DNA of 64,000 nucleotides from Mannheimia sp. USDA-ARS-USMARC-1261. Lineage in GTDB: Bacteria > Pseudomonadota > Gammaproteobacteria > Enterobacterales > Pasteurellaceae. Numbering within the stretch: position 1 is the first letter of the stretch; every line of letters starts with the position of its first letter. The translations under genes were made by a program, and so were the position numbers. The DNA is taken from NCBI RefSeq assembly GCF_000521605.1, contig NZ_CP006942.1:2108001-2172000 (forward strand). Direction: 5' to 3'. Of the stretch, positions 46,548 through 53,545 are shown piece by piece. Under the pieces are notes generated by a model. The model was not told where the DNA came from. It did not search any database and worked only from the letters and a program-made list of their open reading frames with translations.

Positions 46548-47108
46548 TTACAGATAGAAATCAGGCTTCCACTGTTCCTCTTCCGCCATTTGCTCCAATG
46601 CATTATTTATGGTCGCGTGTAAATTATGTGGAGCAGTTGTTTTCAGTTGCTCAAATTCTTTCTGAGCCTCTCGGTAGCGGAAATCTTCTTTTAGAATTAG
46701 GGCTAAATCAAATCGAGGATAAATAAAAGAAGGTTGTTTCTTGAGCAATTGTTGATAGTAAAAAATTGCCGAGCGATGATCTTTTTTAGCATACGCTAAC
46801 GCCGCTGAAGCATAATCCAGTAGAAGCGGATCTGCTTGCTGTTGCATTGAATACGCTGTCAGTAATATTTCAAGCTTTTCCCAATTTTGCGTTAAGATCG
46901 CTTGGTTAATTTGTTGTTCTACACTTTCTGTTACTTGTTCATCAGGCAAGTAAGCGGTCGATTTTTGCGTGTTTTTTACAATTTTTTGTTCAAATTCAAC
47001 CGCTTGTCTGTCGTGATTAAACTCTTTCTGATCTTGGTCAAATTCAACAATTGTTTCCGCTTTCACCAATGGTGAGAAAAGGAGTAATAGCAGTAATTTT
47101 TTATTCAT
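46548..47108 (-). CDS. Slam TPR half with signal peptide (5' part of an interrupted gene)
   Basis: This frame encodes 186 residues: a signal peptide (about 1-18, MNKKLLLLLLFSPLVKA), a charged stretch, and TPR-like helices (about 65-170; YASAALAYAKKDHRSAIFYYQQLL shortened to AYAKKDHRSAIFYYQQLL, and FDLALILKEDFRYREAQKEFEQ shortened to ILKEDFRYREAQKEF). In Slam proteins this periplasmic domain precedes the barrel. It ends at a TAA after QWKPDFYL, and the barrel follows in the same frame. A whole Slam of about 468 residues would be normal for the family. It lies 82 bases downstream of the candidate cargo lipoprotein gene. The truncated product alone cannot export anything. Confidence 0.87.
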   Translation of the reverse strand: MNKKLLLLLLFSPLVKAETIVEFDQDQKEFNHDRQAVEFEQKIVKNTQKSTAYLPDEQVTESVEQQINQAILTQNWEKLEILLTAYSMQQQADPLLLDYASAALAYAKKDHRSAIFYYQQLLKKQPSFIYPRFDLALILKEDFRYREAQKEFEQLKTTAPHNLHATINNALEQMAEEEQWKPDFYL

Positions 47109-47119
47109 AATCTAGAAAG

Positions 47120-47152
47120 AAATGCCGTTTAATTTAAACGTAAACGGCATTT
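47120..47152 (-). terminator. Hairpin between the lipoprotein gene and the Slam gene
   Basis: AAATGCCGTTTA (47120-47131) pairs with TAAACGGCATTT (47141-47152) over a nine-base loop. On the minus strand it follows the lipoprotein stop by 38 bases and is followed by CTTTCT before the Slam start. It may reduce transcription into the Slam gene, giving more cargo than exporter. Confidence 0.6.
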
Positions 47153-47190
47153 GTGAGTAAAGGAGAATTATTAAATAGTATTAATAAATT

Positions 47191-48393
47191 TTAGTTAGCT
47201 TTAGTTCCACTAATACCAAAACTATGTGTTCTTCCATCGTCTTGGATATCTACTTTACCACCAATTTCTTCTGCATTAGGTCCAAAAAATTGAACTTCAT
47301 ATCTACCGCTTTGAGTATGCTCTCCCTTACGATGATGTGCAGTGGAAGAAATCAAACCTTTATCTATGTTACCTTTATCCAAGTCAATAGTACCATCCAA
47401 TGTATTAATTATTTGACCTGAACCTGTACGCTCAGAAAAATTAACTTCATAAGTTAAGTTACCTGCATAAATACCTTCATCCCCGTGAGCATCAAAGGCT
47501 TTTCCATTATAAGTAGCTTTGCCTTCAGAAGGTAATTTTTCTGTATTTAAGCCTTTTACTTCAACAATTGAATTAACATTGCTTAAATCATCTCCTGTTT
47601 TAACTATTTGAGCTTTCACAACAGAATATTTCTGATTATAGAGACTACCGTAAGTCTCTTTTTTACCACCATCTTCCTTAATAACAGGAATTTCACTTAA
47701 CCCAATCTGTTTATTATCAACTCCACCTTTGGCATCAATAATTTTTTGCTCTTCTGACTTCTCTTTCTCTGCTTTTTCCTTAGCTAAACGCTCTGCTTCC
47801 GCCTTCGCTTTTTCTGCTTCTTTCGCCAAACGTTCTGCTTCAGCTTTCGCTTTTTCTGCTTTTTCTTGTGCTAAACGTTCCGCTTCTGTTTTTGCTTTTT
47901 CTGCCTCTTCCTTCGCTAAACGTTCTGCTTCCATTTTTGCCTTTTCTGCTTCTTTTGCCAAACGCTCTGCTTCAGCTTTCGCCTTTTCTGCTTTTTCTTG
48001 TGCTAAACGTTCCGCTTCTGTTTTTGCTTTTTCTACCTTTTCCTTCGCTAAACGTTCTGCTTCCATTTTCGCTTTTTCTGCTTCTTTTGCCAAACGCTCT
48101 GCTTCAGCCTTCGCTTTTTCTGCTTTTTCTTGTGCTAAACGTTCCGCTTCTGTTTTTGCTTTTTCTGCCTCTTTTGCCAGACTTTCTGCTTTTTCTTTTG
48201 CTTTTTCAGCTTGTTTCTTCAAGCGTTCCGCTTCCACTTTTGCTGTATCAGCTTTATCTTTTAGCTGTTGCTTTTGTTCCGTAATCTTCTGCTCAGGCGA
48301 TTTATGATTTGAACCACTACCTGAACCACTGCTACCACAAGCTGTTAAACCAATTAAGATCAAACTTGCTAAGGTTAATTTTTTAATACTCAT
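47191..48393 (-). CDS. Candidate Slam-dependent surface lipoprotein with charged repeat helix
   Basis: This 400-residue lipoprotein has a lipobox LTAC (Cys19) after MSIKKLTLASLILIG, then a Gly/Ser linker (GSSGSGSGSN), a very regular helical region (about residues 40-225) of repeats like EKAKAEAERLAKEA, and a C-terminal domain (about 235-400) rich in beta strands (YAGNLTYEVNF, GSGQIINTLDGTIDL, GRYEVQFFGPNAEEIGGKVDI shortened to GRYEVQFFGPNAEE). The last resembles the eight-strand lipoprotein barrel of TbpB/FHbp-type cargo, which Slam moves to the cell surface. The Slam gene follows directly. The helix region holds three copies of a 44-residue super-repeat. The ligand is unknown. Confidence 0.82.
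   Translation of the reverse strand: MSIKKLTLASLILIGLTACGSSGSGSGSNHKSPEQKITEQKQQLKDKADTAKVEAERLKKQAEKAKEKAESLAKEAEKAKTEAERLAQEKAEKAKAEAERLAKEAEKAKMEAERLAKEKVEKAKTEAERLAQEKAEKAKAEAERLAKEAEKAKMEAERLAKEEAEKAKTEAERLAQEKAEKAKAEAERLAKEAEKAKAEAERLAKEKAEKEKSEEQKIIDAKGGVDNKQIGLSEIPVIKEDGGKKETYGSLYNQKYSVVKAQIVKTGDDLSNVNSIVEVKGLNTEKLPSEGKATYNGKAFDAHGDEGIYAGNLTYEVNFSERTGSGQIINTLDGTIDLDKGNIDKGLISSTAHHRKGEHTQSGRYEVQFFGPNAEEIGGKVDIQDDGRTHSFGISGTKAN
47775..48200. repeat. Tandem 132-base repeats in the surface lipoprotein gene
   Basis: Three imperfect copies of a 44-codon unit occur in a row. Each contains the submotifs EKAKTEAERLAQEKA, EKAKAEAERLAKEA and EKAKMEAERLAKE (15, 14 and 15 residues). Conservation at DNA level (for example GCTAAACGTTCCGCTTCTG recurring) shows recent duplication. 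Length changes by slippage or recombination would keep the frame. Confidence 0.85.
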
Positions 48394-48549
48394 AATTTGT
48401 TCCCTTTAATTAAACAAAAATTTAACAAAAATAACTTTCAGTTATATAGAATAACCATAAGTTATATTATAAACCCAAAAATACATTTCCATATAAAAAA
48501 TAATGTTTTTTAGACATCTGGTACAATGAGTTTAAATAGGGTAATTCAC

Positions 48550-49230
48550 TTAAAAATATGCTATCACGCTTAGCCCAAACACATCAGCGATACTGTGGGC
48601 TACCCAAAACGGAAATAGATTTTTCTCTTTTGAGCGGGAGTAGAGGAGATAAATAATTAAACCAAGCCAAATTCCTAATCCTAAGGCGGTTTCTAATCCT
48701 TGATATGTGTGAAAACTGACACGAATAATAAGTGAGTAAAGTACCGCCCACTTCAAATAATTAGGCTTAACCGCAAGGCAGATACCTAGAAAAAATATCT
48801 CTTCATAAAAGCCATTCAGTATGGCATACAATACCGTTGAAAATCGAACCTCTCTTAATACATTTAAAAATGAGACAGAATTATCAGAAACGTAAAATCC
48901 ATAAATTACCGCATAATAAAGATCCATTGCGAGTGATAGTAAGATAAATAACCCAACACCTTGTAAAACCGATTTTAAAGATGGCTCAATATGCCATTGG
49001 CTAAAGTTAAAATTCCGCCATTTTAAATAGCAAAATGCAGCTATTAATAATCCAAGTTGGGTTATAAATGCTTGATAATTTTGTGCATTCGAAAAAGTTA
49101 AACTCTCTTCTAACGTAACTGTTTCTTGACTTAGCAATAAATATTGTGAAAAAGAAGTATAAATTGCTAATCCGAAAAAGATGATGGTTAGAACAACGAG
49201 ATCCAATATATTTAAGTACGCTCTTTTCAT
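48550..49230 (-). CDS. CPBP-family intramembrane metalloprotease-like protein
   Basis: This 226-residue membrane protein has about seven hydrophobic segments. The CPBP (Abi/CAAX protease) motif 1 is GFYEEIFFLG (about residues 140-149), where the usual EExxxR Arg is not present, followed by motif 2 RVSFHTYQG (about 168-176) and motif 3 VAHSIADV (about 211-218). The missing Arg makes activity uncertain. Such proteins may cleave membrane peptides or protect against bacteriocins. It is a single gene on the minus strand upstream of the lipoprotein gene. Confidence 0.78.
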   Translation of the reverse strand: MKRAYLNILDLVVLTIIFFGLAIYTSFSQYLLLSQETVTLEESLTFSNAQNYQAFITQLGLLIAAFCYLKWRNFNFSQWHIEPSLKSVLQGVGLFILLSLAMDLYYAVIYGFYVSDNSVSFLNVLREVRFSTVLYAILNGFYEEIFFLGICLAVKPNYLKWAVLYSLIIRVSFHTYQGLETALGLGIWLGLIIYLLYSRSKEKNLFPFWVAHSIADVFGLSVIAYF

Positions 49231-49543
49231 TTTTTTCTTGTTCTCCTTTGTAAATTTTTCATAAAAAAAGACCGCTTGTTAAGCAATCAGCCTTATCATC
49301 AACGCCTATTAATGCCTTTATATACCTAATAAGAGGTAATTATCGTCCTTAAGATTTTATTAGTCAAAAATAGAAACATTAAAAAAAGTATGGATATTAT
49401 ACATTCAATACGCTAATTATGAAAAACTTCAAAATTTAGCTTACTTTTTTTCAAAAATGTGGCATAAACCACATTTTTCATTTTCGCTTACTGGTAAAAT
49501 TTAGTGAGTTAAAATTTATGAAAATTTGAATAGGCACATAAGA
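49231..49543. other. Gap of 313 bases between divergent CPBP and cpdA genes
   Basis: No coding frame with support is seen. The stretch is AT-rich, holds one uptake signal (ACCGCTTGT near 49270) and, close to cpdA, the inverted repeat described at 49453. The rest should hold the promoters of the two divergent genes; I see no other structure. Confidence 0.6.
49453..49478. promoter_or_regulatory. CRP-like inverted repeat upstream of cpdA
   Basis: AAAAATGTGG (49453-49462), six bases CATAAA, CCACATTTTT (49469-49478). The halves TGTGG-N6-CCACA differ from the CRP consensus TGTGA-N6-TCACA at one symmetric position, and the flanking AAA/TTT bases agree with strong CRP sites. The centre is 78 bases before the cpdA ATG. 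It could also be a plain hairpin. Confidence 0.5.
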
Positions 49544-50380
49544 ATGAGCGAACAGTTTGAGTTGCCGAAAAATGGCACAGTTCGGTTATTGCAGATAACC
49601 GATCCGCATCTCTTTTCTCACACAGAGGAAACTCTGCTCAATGTTAAAACGGTTAAAAGTTTCTCAGCGGTCATTGAGCAGATACAAAAACAAATTGAGC
49701 AAACGCAACAAGGTTTTGATTTAGTTCTTTCAACGGGGGATTTAATTCAAGATCATAATATCGCTGGCTATCACTATTTTGCTCAGCTGACCGAGCCCTT
49801 GAAAACGCCAATTGTTTGGTTAGAGGGTAATCACGATGTTCAGCCAAATATGACCGAAATTTTGGGTGAATATTCACATATCTTGCCACATAAGCAAATT
49901 TTAATCGGCGAGAAATGGCAGCTTCTTCTATTAAATACACAAGTTGCCGGTATGCCTTATGGTGAACTTTGTTACCATCAGCTGAAATGGTTAGAAGCAA
50001 AATTGAATGAATACCCGGAACGTTTTACTTTAATCGCATTGCATCACAATATTCTGCCAACAAATTCCGCTTGGCTTGATCAGCACAGCCTAAAAAATAG
50101 TGATGAATTAGCAAAAATTTTACAGCCGTTTAATAATATCAAAGGGATTGTACACGGACATATTCATCAACAGGTAGATGATATTTGGAATGGTATTCCT
50201 ATTTACGCAACGCCTTCAACTTGCATCCAATTCAAGCCGAATTGTGATCAGTTTACCTTAGATTTATTGCCTCAAGGCTGGCGAGAAATTATACTCCACG
50301 AAAATGGTGCGATAGAAACCACCGTCAAGCGGTTAAATTCCAATGATTTTTTACCAAATCTAAATGCTCTTGGTTACTAG
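49544..50380 (+). CDS. cpdA: 3',5'-cyclic AMP phosphodiesterase
   Basis: This 278-residue metallophosphoesterase hydrolyses cAMP and so lowers CRP activity, which governs sugar use and competence in Pasteurellaceae. The metal ligands are seen in ITDPHLF (about residues 19-25), STGDLIQD (about 64-71), EGNHDV (about 93-98), LHHN (about 166-169) and VHGHIHQQ (about 205-212). The ATG at 49544 is preferred over a TTG at 49526; length agrees with E. coli CpdA (275). It is a single gene with a hairpin after it. Confidence 0.94.
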   Translation: MSEQFELPKNGTVRLLQITDPHLFSHTEETLLNVKTVKSFSAVIEQIQKQIEQTQQGFDLVLSTGDLIQDHNIAGYHYFAQLTEPLKTPIVWLEGNHDVQPNMTEILGEYSHILPHKQILIGEKWQLLLLNTQVAGMPYGELCYHQLKWLEAKLNEYPERFTLIALHHNILPTNSAWLDQHSLKNSDELAKILQPFNNIKGIVHGHIHQQVDDIWNGIPIYATPSTCIQFKPNCDQFTLDLLPQGWREIILHENGAIETTVKRLNSNDFLPNLNALGY

Positions 50381-50383
50381 CGA

Positions 50384-50450
50384 GTTGGGCAAATTGCAAT
50401 TTGCCCCTACGGATAAAAAAATAGCCCTCAATGTTGATTTGAGGGCTATT
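50384..50450. terminator. GTAGGGGC-family palindrome and bidirectional terminator between cpdA and napC
   Basis: 50384-50410 is a diverged palindrome (GTTGGGCAAATTGCAATTTG then CCCCTAC) of the dispersed family. AATAGCCCTCAA (50420-50431) pairs with 50439-50450 and has A residues before and TTTTC after it, so it can stop both cpdA and the nap operon. Confidence 0.85.
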
Positions 50451-50463
50451 TTCTTTTCAGAAG

Positions 50464-51072
50464 TTATTTTTTCTCTTCTGTTTTTTTCATTAAGTCATCA
50501 GGGATAAAGCCTTTTTGAACCGCTTCCATATGTGGAAGATTGTGAGCGATCCCTTTGTGGCAGTCGATACAGGTTTTATTTTGCTCTTGTGCCAATGCGT
50601 GCATTTGCTGTGCCACTGTTTTTTGTTGAGTGAAATCCATATCTTCAAAGTTATGGCAATTACGACACTCTTGTGAATTGTTCGCTTTCAAACGCTCCCA
50701 TTCACGAGCTGCCATTTCACCACGATGTGCTTCAAATTTCTCTTTGGTATCCACTTTACCGGTGTAGTGAGCATATACTTCTTTAGCTGCAATAATTTTA
50801 CGTTTCCATTTCGGGAAAAATTCGTGTGGAACGTGGCAGTCTGAACAAATCGCTTTCACACCACTACGGTTTGAGTAGTGAGCAGAGGCACGATATTCAG
50901 GCACAACATCATTCATATGACAGCTTGAACAAAATTCTTCGGTATTGGTATAAGCAAGCCCAGCATTAAAACCACTCCACGCAAAAATACCACCTAATGC
51001 AGAAAGTAGAATTACTAAGCCAATTGCCATTCTACTTGGGCGACGTAACCAGTTAAAAAATCTTCTTATCAT
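50464..51072 (-). CDS. napC: Tetrahaem cytochrome c NapC
   Basis: This 202-residue protein is anchored by one N-terminal membrane helix (about residues 17-36) and carries four haem motifs: CSSCHM, CSDCHV, CRNCHN and CIDCHK. It takes electrons from quinol and hands them to NapB and NapA in periplasmic nitrate reduction. Length equals that of E. coli NapC (200). It is the last gene of napFDAGHBC, 10 bases after napB, and ends before a bidirectional terminator. Confidence 0.97.
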   Translation of the reverse strand: MIRRFFNWLRRPSRMAIGLVILLSALGGIFAWSGFNAGLAYTNTEEFCSSCHMNDVVPEYRASAHYSNRSGVKAICSDCHVPHEFFPKWKRKIIAAKEVYAHYTGKVDTKEKFEAHRGEMAAREWERLKANNSQECRNCHNFEDMDFTQQKTVAQQMHALAQEQNKTCIDCHKGIAHNLPHMEAVQKGFIPDDLMKKTEEKK

Positions 51073-51082
51073 TGCTTACTCC

Positions 51083-51511
51083 TTATTTACCTTGCGTTTG
51101 TCGTACAGACTCAAATTTATTTTGAACAATCGGGTTTACGTTTGTTTGTTGCACGTGGCATTGTAAACAGAAGTAACGACTTGGCGATTCAGTTTGGAGT
51201 GCCTTACCATCACGGTTAGTAAAGTGGCTCTTCGGTAATGGTGTTGCACCTGTTACTTTTGAAGGCTCAACTGCGTGGCACGCCAAACATTGGTTCACAT
51301 TTTTACTCACTTGTAAGCCACGAATGCTATGTGGAACAAGTGGTGGTTGGAATGGGAAAGTGGTTGGAATATTTCCTACATCTTTTTGTGGGTTATGAAA
51401 CCCGGGGGCAACACTTTCAGTTGTATCATCAATAGAGCCTGACAACTTCGGTGCTTCTGCCATTGCAAAGCCGGTCATTGCGGCTAAAATTAGGGCAAGA
51501 TATTTTCTCAT
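51083..51511 (-). CDS. napB: Dihaem cytochrome c NapB
   Basis: This 142-residue periplasmic protein is the small subunit of nitrate reductase. It has a signal peptide (about 1-18, MRKYLALILAAMTGFAMA) and two haem motifs, CLACHAVEP and CLQCHVQQ; PPLVPHSIRGLQVSKNVNQC is the usual context of the first, with His ligands. It lies between napH (47 bases before) and napC. TGAGAAAA and weak AGTGAACC precede the ATG. Confidence 0.96.
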   Translation of the reverse strand: MRKYLALILAAMTGFAMAEAPKLSGSIDDTTESVAPGFHNPQKDVGNIPTTFPFQPPLVPHSIRGLQVSKNVNQCLACHAVEPSKVTGATPLPKSHFTNRDGKALQTESPSRYFCLQCHVQQTNVNPIVQNKFESVRQTQGK

Positions 51512-51558
51512 TTGAGGTTCACTCCATTAAAATGCTTGTTTTCAAACAAGGCTAAAAT

Positions 51559-52437
51559 TTAAATATTCTTTACATCAATACTGCCTTGAAAACGTGTTCC
51601 AAAGGCAAAAACTTTTTCGGCACAAACGTCAATACAACGTCCGCAGGTAATGCAATCTTTCGATAAAATAACCGTGCTATCTTCCGGTTTACCGTGTAAC
51701 GGCACACGAAGTACTTGTGGCTCAGGGCAGACGTTGTAACAATCCATACAATTATCACAACGATTACGATCAAGTACCTTAACCTTCATCAGGCTTTTTG
51801 CCCCAATCAACGCATAAGTTGCACCAATCGGGCAAAGGTGTCCACACCAGCCGTGTTCAACCACTAATAAGTCGAATAAGAACACCACTAACACCAACCA
51901 AAGTGTTGCTCCTAAACCAAACACAAATACTCGACCTAATGCTGCTACAGGGTTAATCCACTCCCATAATAGCGTGCCGGAAATCGCACTACCGATTAAA
52001 ATCACGGCTAAAATGATATAGCGTAAACCGCGTGGTAATTTTGCACTTTGGCGAATCCCTAATTTACGTCTTAGCCAAGCAGCTGCATCAGTTACCATAT
52101 TCATCGGACAAACCCAGCTACAAAACAGTTTGCTACCGACAATCGCATAGAATACAACAATAATTAATGCCCCAATCAGCACCGTCCATTCAGGTTGATA
52201 TCCTGTTGCCAGCACTTGTGCGGTCATTAGCGGATCTGTCATCGGTACGGTATCGAGCAATAAACTGCCACTGTAGTTACCTTTTAAAATCCAAAAATTC
52301 CAAAGCGGACCACTCATAAACATTAAAATAATGCCAAGCTGAGTTAATCGTCTTAAAATCAAGAACCGATAAGCGTGCCACCAACCTAATTTCTGACGAG
52401 CTTCTAAGCCGGCATCTCTTGGTGAATTTGCTGCCAT
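51559..52437 (-). CDS. napH: Quinol dehydrogenase membrane subunit NapH
   Basis: This 292-residue inner-membrane iron-sulfur protein has about four hydrophobic segments, the CSWVCPMN and CGHLCPIG motifs in cytoplasmic loops, and two [4Fe-4S] motifs at the C-terminus (CDNCMDCYNVCP and CITCGRCIDVC). With NapG it feeds electrons, chiefly from menaquinol or ubiquinol, into the nitrate reductase. Its ATG overlaps the napG stop by one base (52437). Confidence 0.96.
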   Translation of the reverse strand: MAANSPRDAGLEARQKLGWWHAYRFLILRRLTQLGIILMFMSGPLWNFWILKGNYSGSLLLDTVPMTDPLMTAQVLATGYQPEWTVLIGALIIVVFYAIVGSKLFCSWVCPMNMVTDAAAWLRRKLGIRQSAKLPRGLRYIILAVILIGSAISGTLLWEWINPVAALGRVFVFGLGATLWLVLVVFLFDLLVVEHGWCGHLCPIGATYALIGAKSLMKVKVLDRNRCDNCMDCYNVCPEPQVLRVPLHGKPEDSTVILSKDCITCGRCIDVCAEKVFAFGTRFQGSIDVKNI

Positions 52438-53342
52438 TATTTCACCCCCTTCAGATTTAAGTCTAAGTCAGGGAAATGCTCAGGTGCTTCAACCGTCGTT
52501 GAATTTGGCACATAATCCTGAGTTGCACGGCTTGGCGTTGCAACTCTTGCACCCGGCTTAACTTCCATATGTTGATAAACCGGCTCGTGTAAACCTTCCG
52601 GCATTCTCGCATCGTAAGCTGGGCGTAAACCGTCCGGGTGTACATCTTCAATCAAAGATTTACCCGCATTTTGTTTTTCTTGCCAGCCTAAACGGTAATG
52701 ACGACCAAGTAATCCTTTCGCTAAATCCATCGGTAATACTTTAATAGCCGCTTCTTCTAATACGCAAGCCTGTTCACATTTGCCACAACCTGTGCAAGCA
52801 TCCGAATGCACGGTTGGAATTAATTTTGCGTGGATGGAGGTTCTGTCGTTATGTATTTTTTCAAGTGTAATCGCTTTATCAATTAAAGGACAAACTCGAT
52901 AGCACACATCACAACGCAAACCTTGCCAGTTCAAGCAAGTTTCGTGGTCTAGCAATACGGCTAATCCCATTCTTGCATCATCAATATCTTTAAGCTCTTC
53001 GCTCAAAGCTCCGGTCGGACACGCCTTCATACACGGAATATCGACACACATTTCGCACGGTTTATCACGAGCAATGAAATATGGTGTGCCGGCTTCCACA
53101 GGAGAAATTAATGACGCTAAATGCAGCATATCGTAAGGACACGCCTGAACACACTGCCCACAACGGGTACAAGCACTTAAGAAATCTTGCTCTGCCAATG
53201 CTCCCGGTGGACGTAATGCTACACCTTGACGAGCAAAACTTTGCTGTTGTTGCAGCCCTAAAATCACCCCAACACCACACACACCTGCTGCGGTGCGGGT
53301 AACATTTTTTAAGAACTGACGGCGATTTGGATCCATTTTCAT
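52437..53342 (-). CDS. napG: Periplasmic ferredoxin-type protein NapG
   Basis: This 301-residue protein starts with a Tat signal ([20 protein letters not shown]) and holds four [4Fe-4S] motifs: [35 protein letters not shown] and [11 protein letters not shown]. It works with NapH. The long tail after about 240 has a [15 protein letters not shown] end. It follows napA after an unusually long gap of 203 bases that holds palindromic repeats, so its expression may depend on read-through. Confidence 0.96.
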   Translation of the reverse strand: MKMDPNRRQFLKNVTRTAAGVCGVGVILGLQQQQSFARQGVALRPPGALAEQDFLSACTRCGQCVQACPYDMLHLASLISPVEAGTPYFIARDKPCEMCVDIPCMKACPTGALSEELKDIDDARMGLAVLLDHETCLNWQGLRCDVCYRVCPLIDKAITLEKIHNDRTSIHAKLIPTVHSDACTGCGKCEQACVLEEAAIKVLPMDLAKGLLGRHYRLGWQEKQNAGKSLIEDVHPDGLRPAYDARMPEGLHEPVYQHMEVKPGARVATPSRATQDYVPNSTTVEAPEHFPDLDLNLKGVK

Positions 53343-53405
53343 TGAGGGTTCCTCTTAATTCAAGCGGTTGGTTTTCGACAATTTTTTGCAAATTTGACGA
53401 TTTCT

Positions 53406-53545
53406 GTAGGGGCTAATTGCAATTAGCCCCTACGCTAAACTTGAAATTTTGCAAATTTTTATGAAAATTTAACCGCTTGTGATGGACAAATAATAATTTG
53501 CCCCTACGGGGTATAATGTCGGGCGAAAGAATTCGCCCATTCACA
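53406..53545. repeat. Palindromic repeats between napA and napG
   Basis: 53406-53433 is a perfect 28-base palindrome (GTAGGGGCTAATTGCAATTA and the remainder), the best example of the dispersed GTAGGGGC family. A relative with TTTGCCCCTACGGGG follows near 53500, and GGGCGAA...TTCGCCC lies at about 53521-53535. An uptake signal pair (CAAGCGGTTG near 53362, ACCGCTTGT near 53472) lies beside them. They break the otherwise compact nap operon. Confidence 0.75.

Noticed and set aside
47729-48307. Plus-strand frames of 192 and 138 codons with repeated FAKRSAS or LLPLPS units
   Set aside because: They mirror the KAEAERLA repeats of the lipoprotein gene on the other strand.
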